Assembly: GCF_000785535.1 (NCBI RefSeq)
Contig: NZ_CP007595.1
Coordinates: forward strand, 1,860,001-1,924,000
Source: Arthrobacter sp. PAMC 25486
GTDB lineage: Bacteria > Actinomycetota > Actinomycetes > Actinomycetales > Micrococcaceae
DNA: 64,000 bases
Direction of reading: 5' to 3'
Shown here: positions 27,583-37,538 of the stretch, one piece after another
Numbering within the stretch: the first letter of the stretch is position 1
How the letters are laid out: the number at the start of each line of letters is the position of its first letter
Program-made: the position numbers and the translations under genes
Notes under the pieces: model-generated
Seen by the model: only the letters and a program-made list of their open reading frames with translations
What the model was told of the DNA's origin: nothing
The model's database searches: none

Positions 27583-28566
27583 ATGATTTCAGTTGACCGG
27601 ATCAGCAAGAGCTATGGCTCGGGGGACAATGCTGTCCACGCACTCGACGATGTCTCCCTGAACATCGCCAAGGGCGAGATTTTCGGCGTCGTAGGCCAAA
27701 GCGGCGCCGGCAAGAGCACCTTGATCAGGACCATCAATTCCCTGGAGCGCCCAGACAGCGGCACCGTCACCGTCGATGGACAAGACATCGGCCGCCTGCA
27801 GGGCGCGGGGCTGCGCTCGGCCCGCCACAACATCGGCATGATTTTCCAGCACTTCAACCTGCTGAGCAGCCGGACGGTCCAGTCCAATGTGGAACTCTCA
27901 CTGGAAATCACCGGCATGGACCGCGGTGCCCGGCGCAGGCGCGTCGCGGAAATCCTGGAACTCGTTGGACTCGAAGGCAAAGCCACGTCTTATCCCTCGC
28001 AACTCTCCGGCGGCCAGAAGCAGCGTGTCGGCATTGCCCGCGCGCTTGCGTCCAAACCGTCGGTGCTCCTGAGCGATGAGGCAACGTCCGCACTGGACCC
28101 TGAGACCACGCGCCAGATCCTGGACCTCATCCGCGAACTCAGCAGGGAATTGGGATTGACCGTCATGCTGATCACCCATGAGATGGATGTGGTGAAGAGG
28201 ATCTGCGATTCCGCCGCTGTCATGAGCCAAGGCAGGATCCTGGAGCAAGGCTCCGTCGAGGGGTTGCTGACAACCGAGAAGTCCCTGTTGGGGCAGGCCC
28301 TTTTCCCGCTCGGCGAGATTCCGCAAAACGGCAACACGATCATTGAGATCACCTTCAACGGCGTCACAGCCGACCGCCCGGTCATCGCACAGCTGGCCCG
28401 GACACACGGCATCGACGTGGGCATCCTCGGTGCTGCCATCGAAACCATCCACGGGCACCAAACGGGCAGGACCCGGCTTGAACTGCCCGGCGCCCAGGAA
28501 AACGTCGCCGCAGCCATCGACGATCTGCGCAGCCAAGGACTTTTTGTGGAGGTAATCGGATGCTAG
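27583..28566 (+). CDS. metN: Methionine ABC transporter ATP-binding protein
   Basis: This 327-residue ATPase drives D- and L-methionine import. The ATG at 27583 follows AGGAG at good distance and gives the standard start MISVDRISKSYG; an in-frame upstream extension is rejected. Walker A GQSGAGKST, signature LSGGQKQR, Walker [14 protein letters not shown] and the switch ITHEMD are intact. The last 75 residues form the NIL domain typical of MetN, which binds methionine and causes trans-inhibition. Its end overlaps the metI start (ATGCTAG), so the subunits are coupled. Confidence 0.95.
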   Translation: MISVDRISKSYGSGDNAVHALDDVSLNIAKGEIFGVVGQSGAGKSTLIRTINSLERPDSGTVTVDGQDIGRLQGAGLRSARHNIGMIFQHFNLLSSRTVQSNVELSLEITGMDRGARRRRVAEILELVGLEGKATSYPSQLSGGQKQRVGIARALASKPSVLLSDEATSALDPETTRQILDLIRELSRELGLTVMLITHEMDVVKRICDSAAVMSQGRILEQGSVEGLLTTEKSLLGQALFPLGEIPQNGNTIIEITFNGVTADRPVIAQLARTHGIDVGILGAAIETIHGHQTGRTRLELPGAQENVAAAIDDLRSQGLFVEVIGC

Positions 28567-29261
28567 ACCGCAATGACCCGTCCTTTTGGACCGACCTCTT
28601 CGAGACCATCCTGCAGGGCTCCGGCGAAACGTTGTACACCGTGGGCGTCAGCCTGCTCTTCACCGTGATCTTCGGCCTTGCCGCAGGGGTGGTGCTGGTG
28701 ACCACCGAAGCCGGCGGCCTGCTTGCCAAGCCCTTCGGCAGTCGCGCCTTGGGCATCGTCATCAACAGGGTGCTGGATCTTTTGGTCAATGTGGGCCGGT
28801 CCATCCCGTTCATCATCTTGATGATCCTCCTGATTCCGTTCACGCGGTTGATCGTGGGATCCTTCATCGGCCCCACGGCCGCCATTGTTCCGCTGACCAT
28901 TGCCGGCATTCCCTTCTTCGCCCGGCTGGTGGAAATCGGCATCCGTGAAGTGCCTGTCGGGCTCATCGAGGCCGCCGAATCGCTGGGCGCCACGCGCTGG
29001 ACGATCCTTGCCAAGGTCATGGTGGCCGAGGCGGTGCCCGCCATCGCATTGGGCCTGTCCACGACCATTGTGGGGCTCATCGGCTATTCGGCCATGGTCG
29101 GTGCCGTGGGCGGCGGCGGTCTGGGCGACGTCGCCTTCCGCTACGGATACCAGCGTTACAGCCCCGAATACATGTTCGCCGTGGTCATCCTCCTGATCCT
29201 GTTGGTCCAGCTGTTCCAATCCTTGGGCAACTTTGCTGCGCGGCGCCTCTCGCACCGCTAG
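28560..29261 (+). CDS. metI: Methionine ABC transporter permease
   Basis: This 233-residue permease has five hydrophobic segments and the coupling-helix motif EAAESLGATRWTILAKVM (EAA...G). IPFIILMILLIPFTRLIVG and MVGAVGGGGLGDVAFRYGYQRY are characteristic of MetI. The start overlaps the metN stop by seven bases. With one permease type the channel is a homodimer, as in the known MetNI. Confidence 0.95.
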   Translation: MLDRNDPSFWTDLFETILQGSGETLYTVGVSLLFTVIFGLAAGVVLVTTEAGGLLAKPFGSRALGIVINRVLDLLVNVGRSIPFIILMILLIPFTRLIVGSFIGPTAAIVPLTIAGIPFFARLVEIGIREVPVGLIEAAESLGATRWTILAKVMVAEAVPAIALGLSTTIVGLIGYSAMVGAVGGGGLGDVAFRYGYQRYSPEYMFAVVILLILLVQLFQSLGNFAARRLSHR

Positions 29262-29333
29262 GGACCACACCTCAACTGTGCATGTGCCGGAACAATCCGC
29301 GCATGCGGACACCTCTCTATCGAAAGAATCACC

Positions 29334-30137
29334 ATGATCCGTTCCACCTTCCTCAAGGCCGCCGCCGTCGGCGTAGCCGCCGTCTTCGCACTCACCGCCT
29401 GCGGCACGGGCTCCGACTCTTCCGCCGCCGACACCATCAAGGTGGGGGCACTCGCCGTCCCGGCCGGCGACATGCTCAAGCACGTGTCCGAAGAGCTTGC
29501 CCCGAAGGAAGGGCTAACGGTCGACTACAAGGAATTCAGCGACTACAACACTCCCAATGCGGCACTCAGCGACGGCGACATCGACGCCAACCTATTCCAG
29601 AACACCACGTTCATGGAGACCTACAACAAGGCTGCCGGCAAGGATCTGGTCAGCGTTGGCAAGGTGTATCTGCCCCCAATGGCCCTCTACTCCAATGAGA
29701 TTGCCGCGCTTGCCGACCTGCCCGAGGGTGCGTCCATCGCGATCCCCAACGACCCCACAAATGAAGGCCGCGCCTTGTTGCTGCTGGCGTCCAAAGGCCT
29801 GATCGAGGTCAAGGAGAACCCCATCACACTGAAGGACATCACCGCCAACCCCAAGAACTTCAAGTTCACGGAGATTGAGAACGCCAGCCTCCCCCAGGCA
29901 CTCAACGACAAGGACGCGGCGATCGTCACGCTGGCCTTCGCCCTGCCAGCGGGCCTGAGCTCGGACAAGCAGCTTTTGGTGGAGGGCGAAGACAGCCCCT
30001 TCTACAACGTGCTCGCCGTAAGGGCAGAGATGAAGGACGATCCCCGCGTGCAGAAGCTCTTCAAGGTGCTCACCTCGCAGGACATGAAGGACTTCGTCGA
30101 GACCGAGTTCAAGGGTCTGGTCGTCCCCGCGTCCTAG
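29334..30137 (+). CDS. metQ: Methionine-binding lipoprotein of the MetNIQ transporter
   Basis: This 267-residue NlpA-family receptor has a lipoprotein signal with lipobox LTAC (VFALTACGTGS) near residue 23. The mature sequence IKVGALAVPAGDMLKHV followed by GLTVDYKEFSDYNTPNAAL and DANLFQNTTFMETYN is the classical MetQ pattern. GAAAG precedes the ATG. It completes the metNIQ operon; a T-rich run follows the stop but no clear hairpin. Confidence 0.94.
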   Translation: MIRSTFLKAAAVGVAAVFALTACGTGSDSSAADTIKVGALAVPAGDMLKHVSEELAPKEGLTVDYKEFSDYNTPNAALSDGDIDANLFQNTTFMETYNKAAGKDLVSVGKVYLPPMALYSNEIAALADLPEGASIAIPNDPTNEGRALLLLASKGLIEVKENPITLKDITANPKNFKFTEIENASLPQALNDKDAAIVTLAFALPAGLSSDKQLLVEGEDSPFYNVLAVRAEMKDDPRVQKLFKVLTSQDMKDFVETEFKGLVVPAS

Positions 30138-30336
30138 TTTTTTTCGCACCGACCCTTAGGTGTGCACAGGGGGTGTCGCGACAGGCGGCCCCCTTTTGTG
30201 GTCTGCTGATGTCCCTGCCAGATTCGGGCCACATCCAAGTGAGTGGAAACGCCACCGCCCCGCCAATGGCCTCGGCACCCGGGACTTGCGCCCACCGTCC
30301 GGCCCTGGCTGCTCCCGTCGGCGCATTACCGGCCGG

Positions 30337-30342
30337 TAGAAT
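30337..30342 (+). promoter_or_regulatory. -10 element upstream of the TetR gene at 30396
   Basis: TAGAAT is a good -10 hexamer about 60 bases before the ATG at 30396, which has its own AAAGG ribosome-binding site. No good -35 is seen. The rest of the 258-base gap after metQ holds only a short palindrome, TGTCGCGACA at 30174-30183. Confidence 0.4.
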
Positions 30343-30395
30343 GACACAACGACCCCATGCACCAGCCACGGGCTACGGAGAGAAAGGCAGCCGCC

Positions 30396-31034
30396 ATGAC
30401 TTTGGACCCAGCCGCCAAGGAACGTCCTGCACCCAAGACACAGCCGAGCCGCATGCCCCGCGATGAACGCCGGGCCCAGTTGCTGGCCTCCGCCCTTGAA
30501 GTGTTTGTCAACCACGGCTACCACGGGGCCGCGATGGATGAAATTGCGGAGACCGCCAAGGTCAGCAAGCCGGTGCTCTACCAGCACTTCCCCAGCAAGC
30601 GGGACCTGTACCTGGCCCTGCTGGATGCGCATCTGGAGTCCCTGACCAACATGCTGGTGACGGCGCTGAGCTCCACCACGGACAACAAGCTCCGAGTCCA
30701 CGCGACCATGAAGGCGTATTTCACGTTCATGGCCAACGACGACCAGGCGCACCGGCTGGTGTTCGAGTCCGACCTTGTCAACGACCCCGAGGTGGCCGCC
30801 CGGCTGGAAAAATTCAACGCAGACTACGCCGACGCCATCGGCCAGGTCATTGCCGAAGACACCAAGCTGCCGCCGGTTGAGGCAATCCTGCTGGGCCGCG
30901 CCTTGGCCGGCATGGCGCAGGTCAGCGCCCGCTACTGGCTCGAGGCCAAGGGCGACCTGGACATCGATGTTGCCAGCGAGCTGGTCTACCGTTTAGCTTG
31001 GCGCGGAATTAGCCGCTTCCCCAAGGAATCCTGA
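30396..31034 (+). CDS. TetR/AcrR-family transcriptional regulator
   Basis: This 212-residue repressor has an N-terminal HTH: RRAQLLASALEVFVNHGYHG, then DEIAETAKVSKPVLYQHFPSKRDLY, the textbook TetR recognition helix. The ligand-binding C-terminal domain cannot be assigned a ligand. I use the ATG at 30396 (MTLDPAAKER) with AAAGG upstream; an earlier in-frame start adds 13 residues. It lies just upstream of the DUF3107 gene, same strand, 58 bases apart. Confidence 0.88.
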   Translation: MTLDPAAKERPAPKTQPSRMPRDERRAQLLASALEVFVNHGYHGAAMDEIAETAKVSKPVLYQHFPSKRDLYLALLDAHLESLTNMLVTALSSTTDNKLRVHATMKAYFTFMANDDQAHRLVFESDLVNDPEVAARLEKFNADYADAIGQVIAEDTKLPPVEAILLGRALAGMAQVSARYWLEAKGDLDIDVASELVYRLAWRGISRFPKES

Positions 31035-31092
31035 CCACCTGCCCCTAGAGTGGTTTGTACATACTTATAGGTCTGCACCCAAGGAGACAACT

Positions 31093-31317
31093 GTGGAAAT
31101 CAAGATCGGCATCCAACACATCACCCGTGAAATTGTCCTTGAGTCCGAGCAAAGCGCGGACGACGTTGCCGCCCTGGTGTCCGAGGCACTGGCCAAGGGC
31201 ACCGAGCTGCGTCTGAAGGACGAAAAGGGACGTCTGGTGATTGTTCCCGGCAGCACCATCGGGTACGTTGAACTGGGCGGCGAGAAGGCCCGCAGCGTAG
31301 GATTCGGCGCACTCTAA
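31093..31317 (+). CDS. DUF3107 family protein
   Basis: This 74-residue protein starts at a GTG preceded by AAGGAG. The sequence VEIKIGIQHITREIVLES, with EKGRLVIVPGSTIGYVELG, is the DUF3107 pattern, a short actinobacteria-restricted family with no assigned function. It is acidic at the N-terminal half, with no membrane segment. The neighbouring small membrane protein is 47 bases downstream in the same direction. Confidence 0.85.
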   Translation: MEIKIGIQHITREIVLESEQSADDVAALVSEALAKGTELRLKDEKGRLVIVPGSTIGYVELGGEKARSVGFGAL

Positions 31318-31364
31318 ACCGGCACAAAACTCCACGATTCGTCCAAGGCTAAGGATCTCACTTC

Positions 31365-31670
31365 ATGGTTGCATTGGTCATTATTGCCCTGACGGCTGGC
31401 GCTTTTGGTGCCATTGCCTGGGCCGTTGACAAGTACCGTCACACCTTCGGCGCCCTGTTGCCGGCCGGTGTGGCCGTGGTGGCTGCCCTGCTCGTGTGGA
31501 TCATCACCATGGCCGTTGGTCTGGACAACAATGCCGGCACCGCGTGGATCCCCTGGATCCTGTCCATGGTGGTTGGCGGCGCGGCTGCCTGGGCCACCGC
31601 AGGTTTTGTGGGCCGCACCCGCCACACCCGGCAGGTTGAGCGGACCAACCAGATTCTGCAAATGCATTAA
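31365..31670 (+). CDS. Small membrane protein
   Basis: This 101-residue protein has three hydrophobic segments: residues 2-20, 30-50 and 62-85. A basic C-terminal tail (RTRHTRQVERTNQI) probably faces the cytoplasm. I do not recognise a named family. AAGGA upstream can serve as a ribosome-binding site. It ends the DUF3107 unit, followed by a terminator hairpin. Confidence 0.7.
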   Translation: MVALVIIALTAGAFGAIAWAVDKYRHTFGALLPAGVAVVAALLVWIITMAVGLDNNAGTAWIPWILSMVVGGAAAWATAGFVGRTRHTRQVERTNQILQMH

Positions 31671-31679
31671 ATGTTCGAC

Positions 31680-31710
31680 GGCGGGACGTCACCACCGCGC
31701 CCGTCCCGCC
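31680..31710 (+). terminator. Terminator hairpin after the small membrane protein gene
   Basis: GGCGGGACG (31680-31688) pairs perfectly with CGTCCCGCC (31702-31710) across 13 bases and is followed by TTT, a plausible intrinsic terminator. Confidence 0.65.
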
Positions 31711-31731
31711 TTTGCGCCTGAGGCACCTTAG

Positions 31732-31793
31732 ATGCCGCCGTTTGCCGGAAATGCCATGGTTTGATCCATGGCATTTCCGGCAAACGGCGGCAT
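31732..31793 (+). terminator. Very long perfect hairpin followed by a T-run
   Basis: A 28-base-pair perfect inverted repeat (31732-31759 with 31766-31793) with a six-base loop, followed by TTTTT at 31793-31797. It lies 21 bases after the first hairpin, in the gap between converging transcription units, so it can stop transcription from both sides. The stem is far longer than a normal intrinsic terminator. Confidence 0.65.
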
Positions 31794-31828
31794 TTTTCAC
31801 GAACTATGGAATTTCTGCACCCCGAGGT

Positions 31829-32485
31829 TTACGCGTCGCGGCCCTTTTCGGTACAGACGCACAGCCTGTTGCCCTGAACATCGGTGGCCACAACGAAGCG
31901 CGGGGCGGCCCCATGGTCCAGGGACGCCCCTGCTGACTCCAGCCCTGAAAGGGTCCGGGCACTTTGGGAGTATGGCACCGTCACATCAAGGTGAAAGCGG
32001 TTGTCGTTCGGGGTTGACGTTTTCTGGAACCACACGGACGGACCGCGGCCGAACGGGTCCACGAGCGCCCCATCGGCGGCCGTGCGGTATCCCAGTGCGG
32101 TCTGCCAGGTGTCCGCAATGGCATCGGCATCGTCTGTGTCAATGGCGATTTCAACAGTGTGCAGCAACTCCGGGCGTGCCACGGCACCGGCTTCCTTGGC
32201 CCGTGCCGATATTGCCCCGGCCAGGGAAGTGTCCCGCGCGCTCACCTTGGAGCCGGCGTCATGCGAGGTCAGCGTCACGAACAAGTGGTCGTAGCGCCAG
32301 TCCACATCGGGGTGGTGGTTCGCTGTCTGGGCCAGCGCCCCGATGGCGGCGAACAAGTCCAAGGCGCTGGCCGACGTCGGACACTTCAGCACCGTGCGCA
32401 GGGCACCGAGGCCCAGGGTCCAGTCCGGCAGCGCCGCCAGTTCAGTGTCGATTTGGTCCCTGGTCAAAACATCGTTCGCAGCCAT
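31829..32485 (-). CDS. Pterin-4a-carbinolamine dehydratase fused to a glyoxalase-like domain
   Basis: This 218-residue fusion has an N-terminal half (to about 100) with the dehydratase motif NHHPDVDWRYDHLFVTLTSH and the preceding LPDWTLG, the PCD/DCoH fold that dehydrates 4a-hydroxy-tetrahydrobiopterin. The C-terminal half (about 108-214) has a glyoxalase-like (VOC) pattern: HTVEIAIDTDD, DPFGRGPSVWFQ, NRFHLDVTVP and ending in ATDVQGNRLCVC. No aromatic amino-acid hydroxylase is nearby, so the in vivo substrate is open. AAGGAG precedes the ATG. Confidence 0.85.
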   Translation of the reverse strand: MAANDVLTRDQIDTELAALPDWTLGLGALRTVLKCPTSASALDLFAAIGALAQTANHHPDVDWRYDHLFVTLTSHDAGSKVSARDTSLAGAISARAKEAGAVARPELLHTVEIAIDTDDADAIADTWQTALGYRTAADGALVDPFGRGPSVWFQKTSTPNDNRFHLDVTVPYSQSARTLSGLESAGASLDHGAAPRFVVATDVQGNRLCVCTEKGRDA

Positions 32486-32508
32486 GGCAGGCTCCTTAGG
32501 GTATTCGG

Positions 32509-33384
<876 letters not shown>

Positions 33385-33624
33385 TCAGCCGCCCTGCACT
33401 GCGGCGACAATCTCCAGGTCGTCCCGGTCTTCCACGGCGGTGGCAGCCCACTGGCTGCGCGGCACCACGGCCGAGTTGCGGGCTACAGCGACACCCAACC
33501 GTCCACCGTCGGCCGCCTGCCCGGTGGGAAGCAGCGCCCGGCCGGTAGTGGCGGTGACCAGGTCGGCGACCGTGGTGCCTGCCGGGTGGGTCTGGGTGGT
33601 GCCGTTGAGTTCGATCGTGTGCAT
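33385..33624 (-). CDS. thiS: Sulphur carrier protein ThiS
   Basis: This 79-residue ubiquitin-like protein ends in Gly-Gly (VAAVQGG), the site of adenylation and thiocarboxylation that feeds sulphur to ThiG. It begins with MHTIELNG and has the beta-grasp pattern. At 79 residues it is slightly longer than the usual 66, with extra residues after TVADLVTATTG. It lies nine bases after thiO. The activating enzyme is not in this operon; the MoeZ-type protein at 25969-27171 is a candidate. Confidence 0.92.
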   Translation of the reverse strand: MHTIELNGTTQTHPAGTTVADLVTATTGRALLPTGQAADGGRLGVAVARNSAVVPRSQWAATAVEDRDDLEIVAAVQGG

Positions 33625-33633
33625 GGCATGCTC

Positions 33634-34884
33634 CTACGCGGTGGGGCCGGCGAGTGCCGGGCGGAGTGAGGGGGAAAAGCGGTCGGGGCGGAAGCCCGTC
33701 CAGGCCAGGTCGGTAATGTCGCCCAGCAATTGGCGGACAATCAAGGCGGCGATCGGGGTCAGCAACACGCCGTGCCGGAAGAACCCGGTGGCGATAATGA
33801 GTCCCTGGATGTCCTTCCCCGAGGCAGCTGCGACCCGGCCCAGCAGCGGGGCGTTGTCCGGCGTTCCGGGGCGGGCGCGGGCCGTGCATTCAAGTAGTTC
33901 AAGTTCGGCGACGGCGGGCAGGAGCACCTGGGCGTCGCGCAAAAGCTGGTGCACTCCCCCGGCGCTGACCCCGGCACCGTGGTCCTCGCGGCTGGTCGCG
34001 CCGATGACCACGGTGCCGTCCTCGCGCGGCACAATGTACACGGGGAGCCCGCGCACCAGGCCGCGAATCGTGGCCGTGGTCAGCGGCCGCAGGTGTTCGG
34101 GCACGCGCAGGCGCAGAATATCGCCGTGCACCGGGCGCAGCGGCAGCTCGAGCCCAGCCGGCAGGTTGTGGAGTTTCGGGGCGTCCAGCCCGTTGGCCAC
34201 CACCACCTCCCGGGCATGGATTTCCGTGCCGTCGGCAAGCACGACGCCGGTCACCCGCCTCCGCTTTTCGACTCCCCTGCCGTCCCACAACAGTCCCGCA
34301 GCACCCTGGCCAATGAAGGGATCCGACTCGCCCCGATGAGCGGCAACCTCGACCAGCCGGGTGCGGATGGCAGCAGCAGTTCCGCGGGGGTCCACCTGGT
34401 GGTCGGCCACGATCCGGAAGGCACAGGAAATGTGCGGGCCCACCAGCGGCTCCTCCGCCCGGGCCGCCTTGATCGTGAGCATCTCGACCTCGAGCCCGTG
34501 CCGGCGCTGGACGTCCCGCAGCTCGGCGAGGGCGCGCCGGTCCGCAGCGTCGGCACCCACGACGAGGGTCGGCGTCGTACGAAATCCGGTACCCGGAACA
34601 CCGGGGCCGGCCAGGGATGCGGCAAAGTCGGGCCAGCGGGCGGCGGCGGCAAGCGTGAGGTCCAGGAGTTGCTCTTCCTGGTAGTGGAGCTCGCTCACGG
34701 GGGCCAGCATGCCAGCGGCCGCGAAAGTGGCGCCGGTGGCGGGGGCCGGGTCGATCACGGTGACTGTGTGGCCGGCACGCTGGGCCTCCCAGGCGATGCC
34801 GAGTCCCACGATGCCGCCGCCGATGACGGCCACCCCGGTGGTTGATTTGTCGGGGCTCAAGTGCAAAGGCACGGAGGGTGCCAC
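33634..34884 (-). CDS. thiO: Glycine oxidase ThiO
   Basis: This FAD enzyme oxidises glycine to the imine used by ThiG. I place the start at the GTG at 34884, six bases after AAGGAG; the open frame continues upstream through the riboswitch and that part is not coding. The 416-residue protein has the FAD motif VAVIGGGIVGLGIAWEAQRA, then ATFAAAGMLAPVSELHY, and VIGATSREDHGAG and LIIATGFFRHGVLLTP near the end. First gene of the thiamine operon. Confidence 0.94.
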   Translation of the reverse strand: MAPSVPLHLSPDKSTTGVAVIGGGIVGLGIAWEAQRAGHTVTVIDPAPATGATFAAAGMLAPVSELHYQEEQLLDLTLAAAARWPDFAASLAGPGVPGTGFRTTPTLVVGADAADRRALAELRDVQRRHGLEVEMLTIKAARAEEPLVGPHISCAFRIVADHQVDPRGTAAAIRTRLVEVAAHRGESDPFIGQGAAGLLWDGRGVEKRRRVTGVVLADGTEIHAREVVVANGLDAPKLHNLPAGLELPLRPVHGDILRLRVPEHLRPLTTATIRGLVRGLPVYIVPREDGTVVIGATSREDHGAGVSAGGVHQLLRDAQVLLPAVAELELLECTARARPGTPDNAPLLGRVAAASGKDIQGLIIATGFFRHGVLLTPIAALIVRQLLGDITDLAWTGFRPDRFSPSLRPALAGPTA

Positions 34885-34894
34885 AATGTTCTCC

Positions 34895-34997
34895 TTCCCT
34901 ACGCCGGCATGATCCGGATCAGGTTCCGCGCCCTCAAGGCGCAATCGGTCGGCGTAGTCGGCGCCCTCTCAGCCAGCTTCACTGGCTCCCGCGGTAC
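34895..34997 (-). promoter_or_regulatory. TPP riboswitch controlling thiO-thiS-thiG
   Basis: On the minus strand the RNA begins with CGCGGGAGCCAG, has GCUGGCUGAGAGGGCGCC with the conserved CUGAGA, then GGAACCUGAUCCGGAUCAUG and ends GCCGGCGUAGGGAA, matching the thi-box consensus in order. The thiO ribosome-binding site AAGGAG lies directly after the final conserved GGGAA, suggesting control of translation initiation, with no separate terminator. Confidence 0.95.
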
Positions 34998-35000
34998 TGC

Positions 35001-35015
35001 ACTAGTCTATGAGAC
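35001..35015. promoter_or_regulatory. Overlapping divergent -10 elements for the TPP riboswitch RNA and thiE
   Basis: In ACTAGTCTAT (35001-35010), the plus strand reads TAGTCT (35003-35008), seven bases before the thiE ATG at 35016. The minus strand reads TAGACT (35009-35004), seven bases before the first helix of the riboswitch near 34996. Both fit TANNNT, and they share five bases, so the two promoters probably compete. Confidence 0.6.
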
Positions 35016-35705
35016 ATGCACAGCACTTCTGCCATCCATGACGCCATGTCCGCTTCCGCCGCACCGTCCGCTGTCCCCGACCTGGCCTCCGCCCGCCTGT
35101 ATTTGTGTACGGATTCCCGCGCCGATCAAGGTGACTTTGCCGATTTCCTACGGGCGGCGTATGCCGGTGGTGTGGACATCATCCAGTTGCGCGACAAGTC
35201 CATCGAGGCTGCCGAAGAGCTGGAAAAACTTGCTGTGTTGCGCTCCGTTGCGGCCGAGTTTGGCAAGTTGTGGGCCGTGAATGACCGGGCCGACATCGCC
35301 GCGCTCAGCGGAGCCCCCGTGTTCCATGTGGGCCAGCAGGACCTGCCACTGCCGGCCGCCCGCTCGCTCGTTGGGCCTGCGATTTCAATCGGGCTGTCCT
35401 GCCACGATCCTGCTCAGGCTTCCGCCGCGGCAGCCTCCGAGGCCGACTACTTTTGCGTGGGCCCGCTGTGGGCCACCCCCACCAAACCGGGCCGGGCCGC
35501 CGTCGGGCTCTCCCTCGTGGAACACGCCGCCTCGCTCGGCACGACGAAGCCGTGGTTCGCGATCGGAGGGGTGGATTTGTCCACTGTGGACCAGGTGGTC
35601 GACGCCGGAGCTTCCCGGATTGTTGTTGTTCGCGCCATCACCCACGCCGAAGATCCGACGGCGGCCGCCCAGGCCTTGCTCTCCCGCCTGCCTGCGCTGG
35701 GGTAG
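35016..35705 (+). CDS. thiE: Thiamine-phosphate synthase
   Basis: It joins hydroxymethylpyrimidine diphosphate to thiazole phosphate. The 229-residue TIM barrel shows [61 protein letters not shown] and [18 protein letters not shown], all ThiE active-site segments. It diverges from thiO. The ATG at 35016 has no ribosome-binding site but a -10 seven bases upstream, so the mRNA is probably leaderless and escapes the riboswitch on the other strand. A later in-frame ATG at 35044 is possible. Confidence 0.94.
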   Translation: MHSTSAIHDAMSASAAPSAVPDLASARLYLCTDSRADQGDFADFLRAAYAGGVDIIQLRDKSIEAAEELEKLAVLRSVAAEFGKLWAVNDRADIAALSGAPVFHVGQQDLPLPAARSLVGPAISIGLSCHDPAQASAAAASEADYFCVGPLWATPTKPGRAAVGLSLVEHAASLGTTKPWFAIGGVDLSTVDQVVDAGASRIVVVRAITHAEDPTAAAQALLSRLPALG

Positions 35706-35807
35706 CGTCCGCGTCGGTTTCCTCGCGGGCAGTAAGATTTCCTCGGTCGCTGGGCGACCTCAAAATCCATCCCCGTTCCGGAAACCGGCGCTGCCGTCCC
35801 GCCCGGT

Positions 35808-37325
35808 TCAGCTGTTGGCTGCGACCTTGCTCGGGGCGGAATCTTCCAGCATGGCGTCGAATTCGCCCTCGATCACGGAGTTCTCCTTGTAGGTGTACCG
35901 GGAAACAATGACGGCGACCAGCAGGTTCACGATAAATGCGGGCACGATTTCATACATCGCGTCATGCAGCACTGGCGTCTTGCCCCACACAAACACCGTC
36001 ACCGTCGCCACAATCATGCCGACGAGGGCGCCCTTGGCCGTGAGTTTGCGCCAGTAAAGGCTCAGCAGCACAATCGGGCCGAACGCTGCACCGAAGCCGG
36101 CCCAGGCAAATGACACCAGCTCCAGGATGCTTGCATTCCTGTCCAAGGCAATGGTGGCTGCAATGACGGCGATCACCAACACGCCCAGGCGGCCAAGAAT
36201 CACCTGTTTCTTGGCCGAGGACTCCCGTCCTGTCATGTTGTACAGGTCTTCGACGAGCGCCGAGGAACACACAATGAGCTGGGAGGAAATGGTGGACATG
36301 ATGGCGGCCAGCACGGCTGCCAGGACCAGGCCCGCCACGAACGGGTGGAAGAACACCTGGCTCAATTTCAGGAACACCGTTTCCGGGTCCGCCAACGTCA
36401 AGTCGGGGTTGTCGGCAAAGTAGCCAATGCCGATCAACGCCGTGCTCACGGCCCCGGCCGCGGTCAAGAACATCCAGCCAATGCCGATCCGACGGCCGGC
36501 CTTGGCGTCTTGCGGGGAACGCAACGCCATGAAGCGGACAATGATGTGCGGCTGTCCAAAGTAGCCCAACCCCCATGCGGCCGTGGAAAAGATTCCGATC
36601 ATCCACACCAGGCTGTTTCCCTCGCCAAAGCCCTTGAACAGGTTCAACGTGTCGGGGTCAATGCTTTGCAGGCGCGTCACGGTTGCGCCGACGCCACCGG
36701 TTTGAATGACGGCAATCACCGGGACCACGATGAGGGCGGCAAACATGAGCAGTCCTTGGGCCACGTCGGTCAGTGTTGCCCCAATGAACCCGCCAAAGAG
36801 CGTGTATGTCAAAGTGACGACAGTGACGACGCCCATGCCCAGCAGATATGACCAGCCGAAGGAACCCTCAAAAAACTTGCCGGCGGCCACCATGCCCGAG
36901 GACACATAGAAGGTAAAGAACACCAGGATAACGGCGGAGGCGGTGATGCGGAGCAGATGTGAATTGTCCTTGAGCCGCTTCTCAAAAAAGCTGGGGACGG
37001 TGATGGCATTTTGCGAAATCATCGTATAAGAACGCAGCCTTGGCGCGACGAACTTCCAGTTCAGCCAGGCGCCAATGGTCAGCCCAATGGCAATCCATGC
37101 CTCGACCAGTCCCGACAGGTAGATGGCCCCGGGGAGGCCCATAATGAGCCAGCCCGACATATCTGAAGCTCCAGCCGAGAGAGCGGCAACACCTGGCTTG
37201 AGATCGCGCCCGGCCAACATGTAGTCGTCCAGGTCGTCCGTTTTTTTGAAGGCGAAGTAGCCAATGGCGAGCATTCCCGCCATATAAACGCCGATGGCGA
37301 GTAATTGAAAAATATTGTCTGACAC
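35808..37325 (-). CDS. putP: Sodium/proline symporter
   Basis: This 505-residue SSS-family transporter has about 13 hydrophobic helices. I start at the GTG at 37325, which has AAGGA six bases upstream; another in-frame GTG at 37352 adds nine residues. PutP hallmarks are [32 protein letters not shown] (sodium-site helix), [18 protein letters not shown] and [20 protein letters not shown] [18 protein letters not shown]. The acidic C-terminal tail is cytoplasmic. No proline-catabolic gene is adjacent. Confidence 0.9.
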   Translation of the reverse strand: MSDNIFQLLAIGVYMAGMLAIGYFAFKKTDDLDDYMLAGRDLKPGVAALSAGASDMSGWLIMGLPGAIYLSGLVEAWIAIGLTIGAWLNWKFVAPRLRSYTMISQNAITVPSFFEKRLKDNSHLLRITASAVILVFFTFYVSSGMVAAGKFFEGSFGWSYLLGMGVVTVVTLTYTLFGGFIGATLTDVAQGLLMFAALIVVPVIAVIQTGGVGATVTRLQSIDPDTLNLFKGFGEGNSLVWMIGIFSTAAWGLGYFGQPHIIVRFMALRSPQDAKAGRRIGIGWMFLTAAGAVSTALIGIGYFADNPDLTLADPETVFLKLSQVFFHPFVAGLVLAAVLAAIMSTISSQLIVCSSALVEDLYNMTGRESSAKKQVILGRLGVLVIAVIAATIALDRNASILELVSFAWAGFGAAFGPIVLLSLYWRKLTAKGALVGMIVATVTVFVWGKTPVLHDAMYEIVPAFIVNLLVAVIVSRYTYKENSVIEGEFDAMLEDSAPSKVAANS

Positions 37326-37538
37326 TTGGTATTCCTTTGCGTTCTGTGACACTTCATCGGATCATCGATGGCATCCGCCGGGGATGCGCAACTTCGCAAA
37401 GAGTACGCGCCAATAGTGGGACTGGTGCGTACACCGTATCAAGATTGATAGAGAATTCCTTCATGCGCGCCGCACCCGGGCTTCATGAGCGCCGTGCTTA
37501 TGCTGGGTGGCAAGCAACGTCAGGCGCAAAGGAGCACC

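Noticed and set aside
34885..34944. Longer thiO start upstream of 34884
   Set aside because: The extra codons would come from the end of the TPP riboswitch; the GTG after AAGGAG is the better start.
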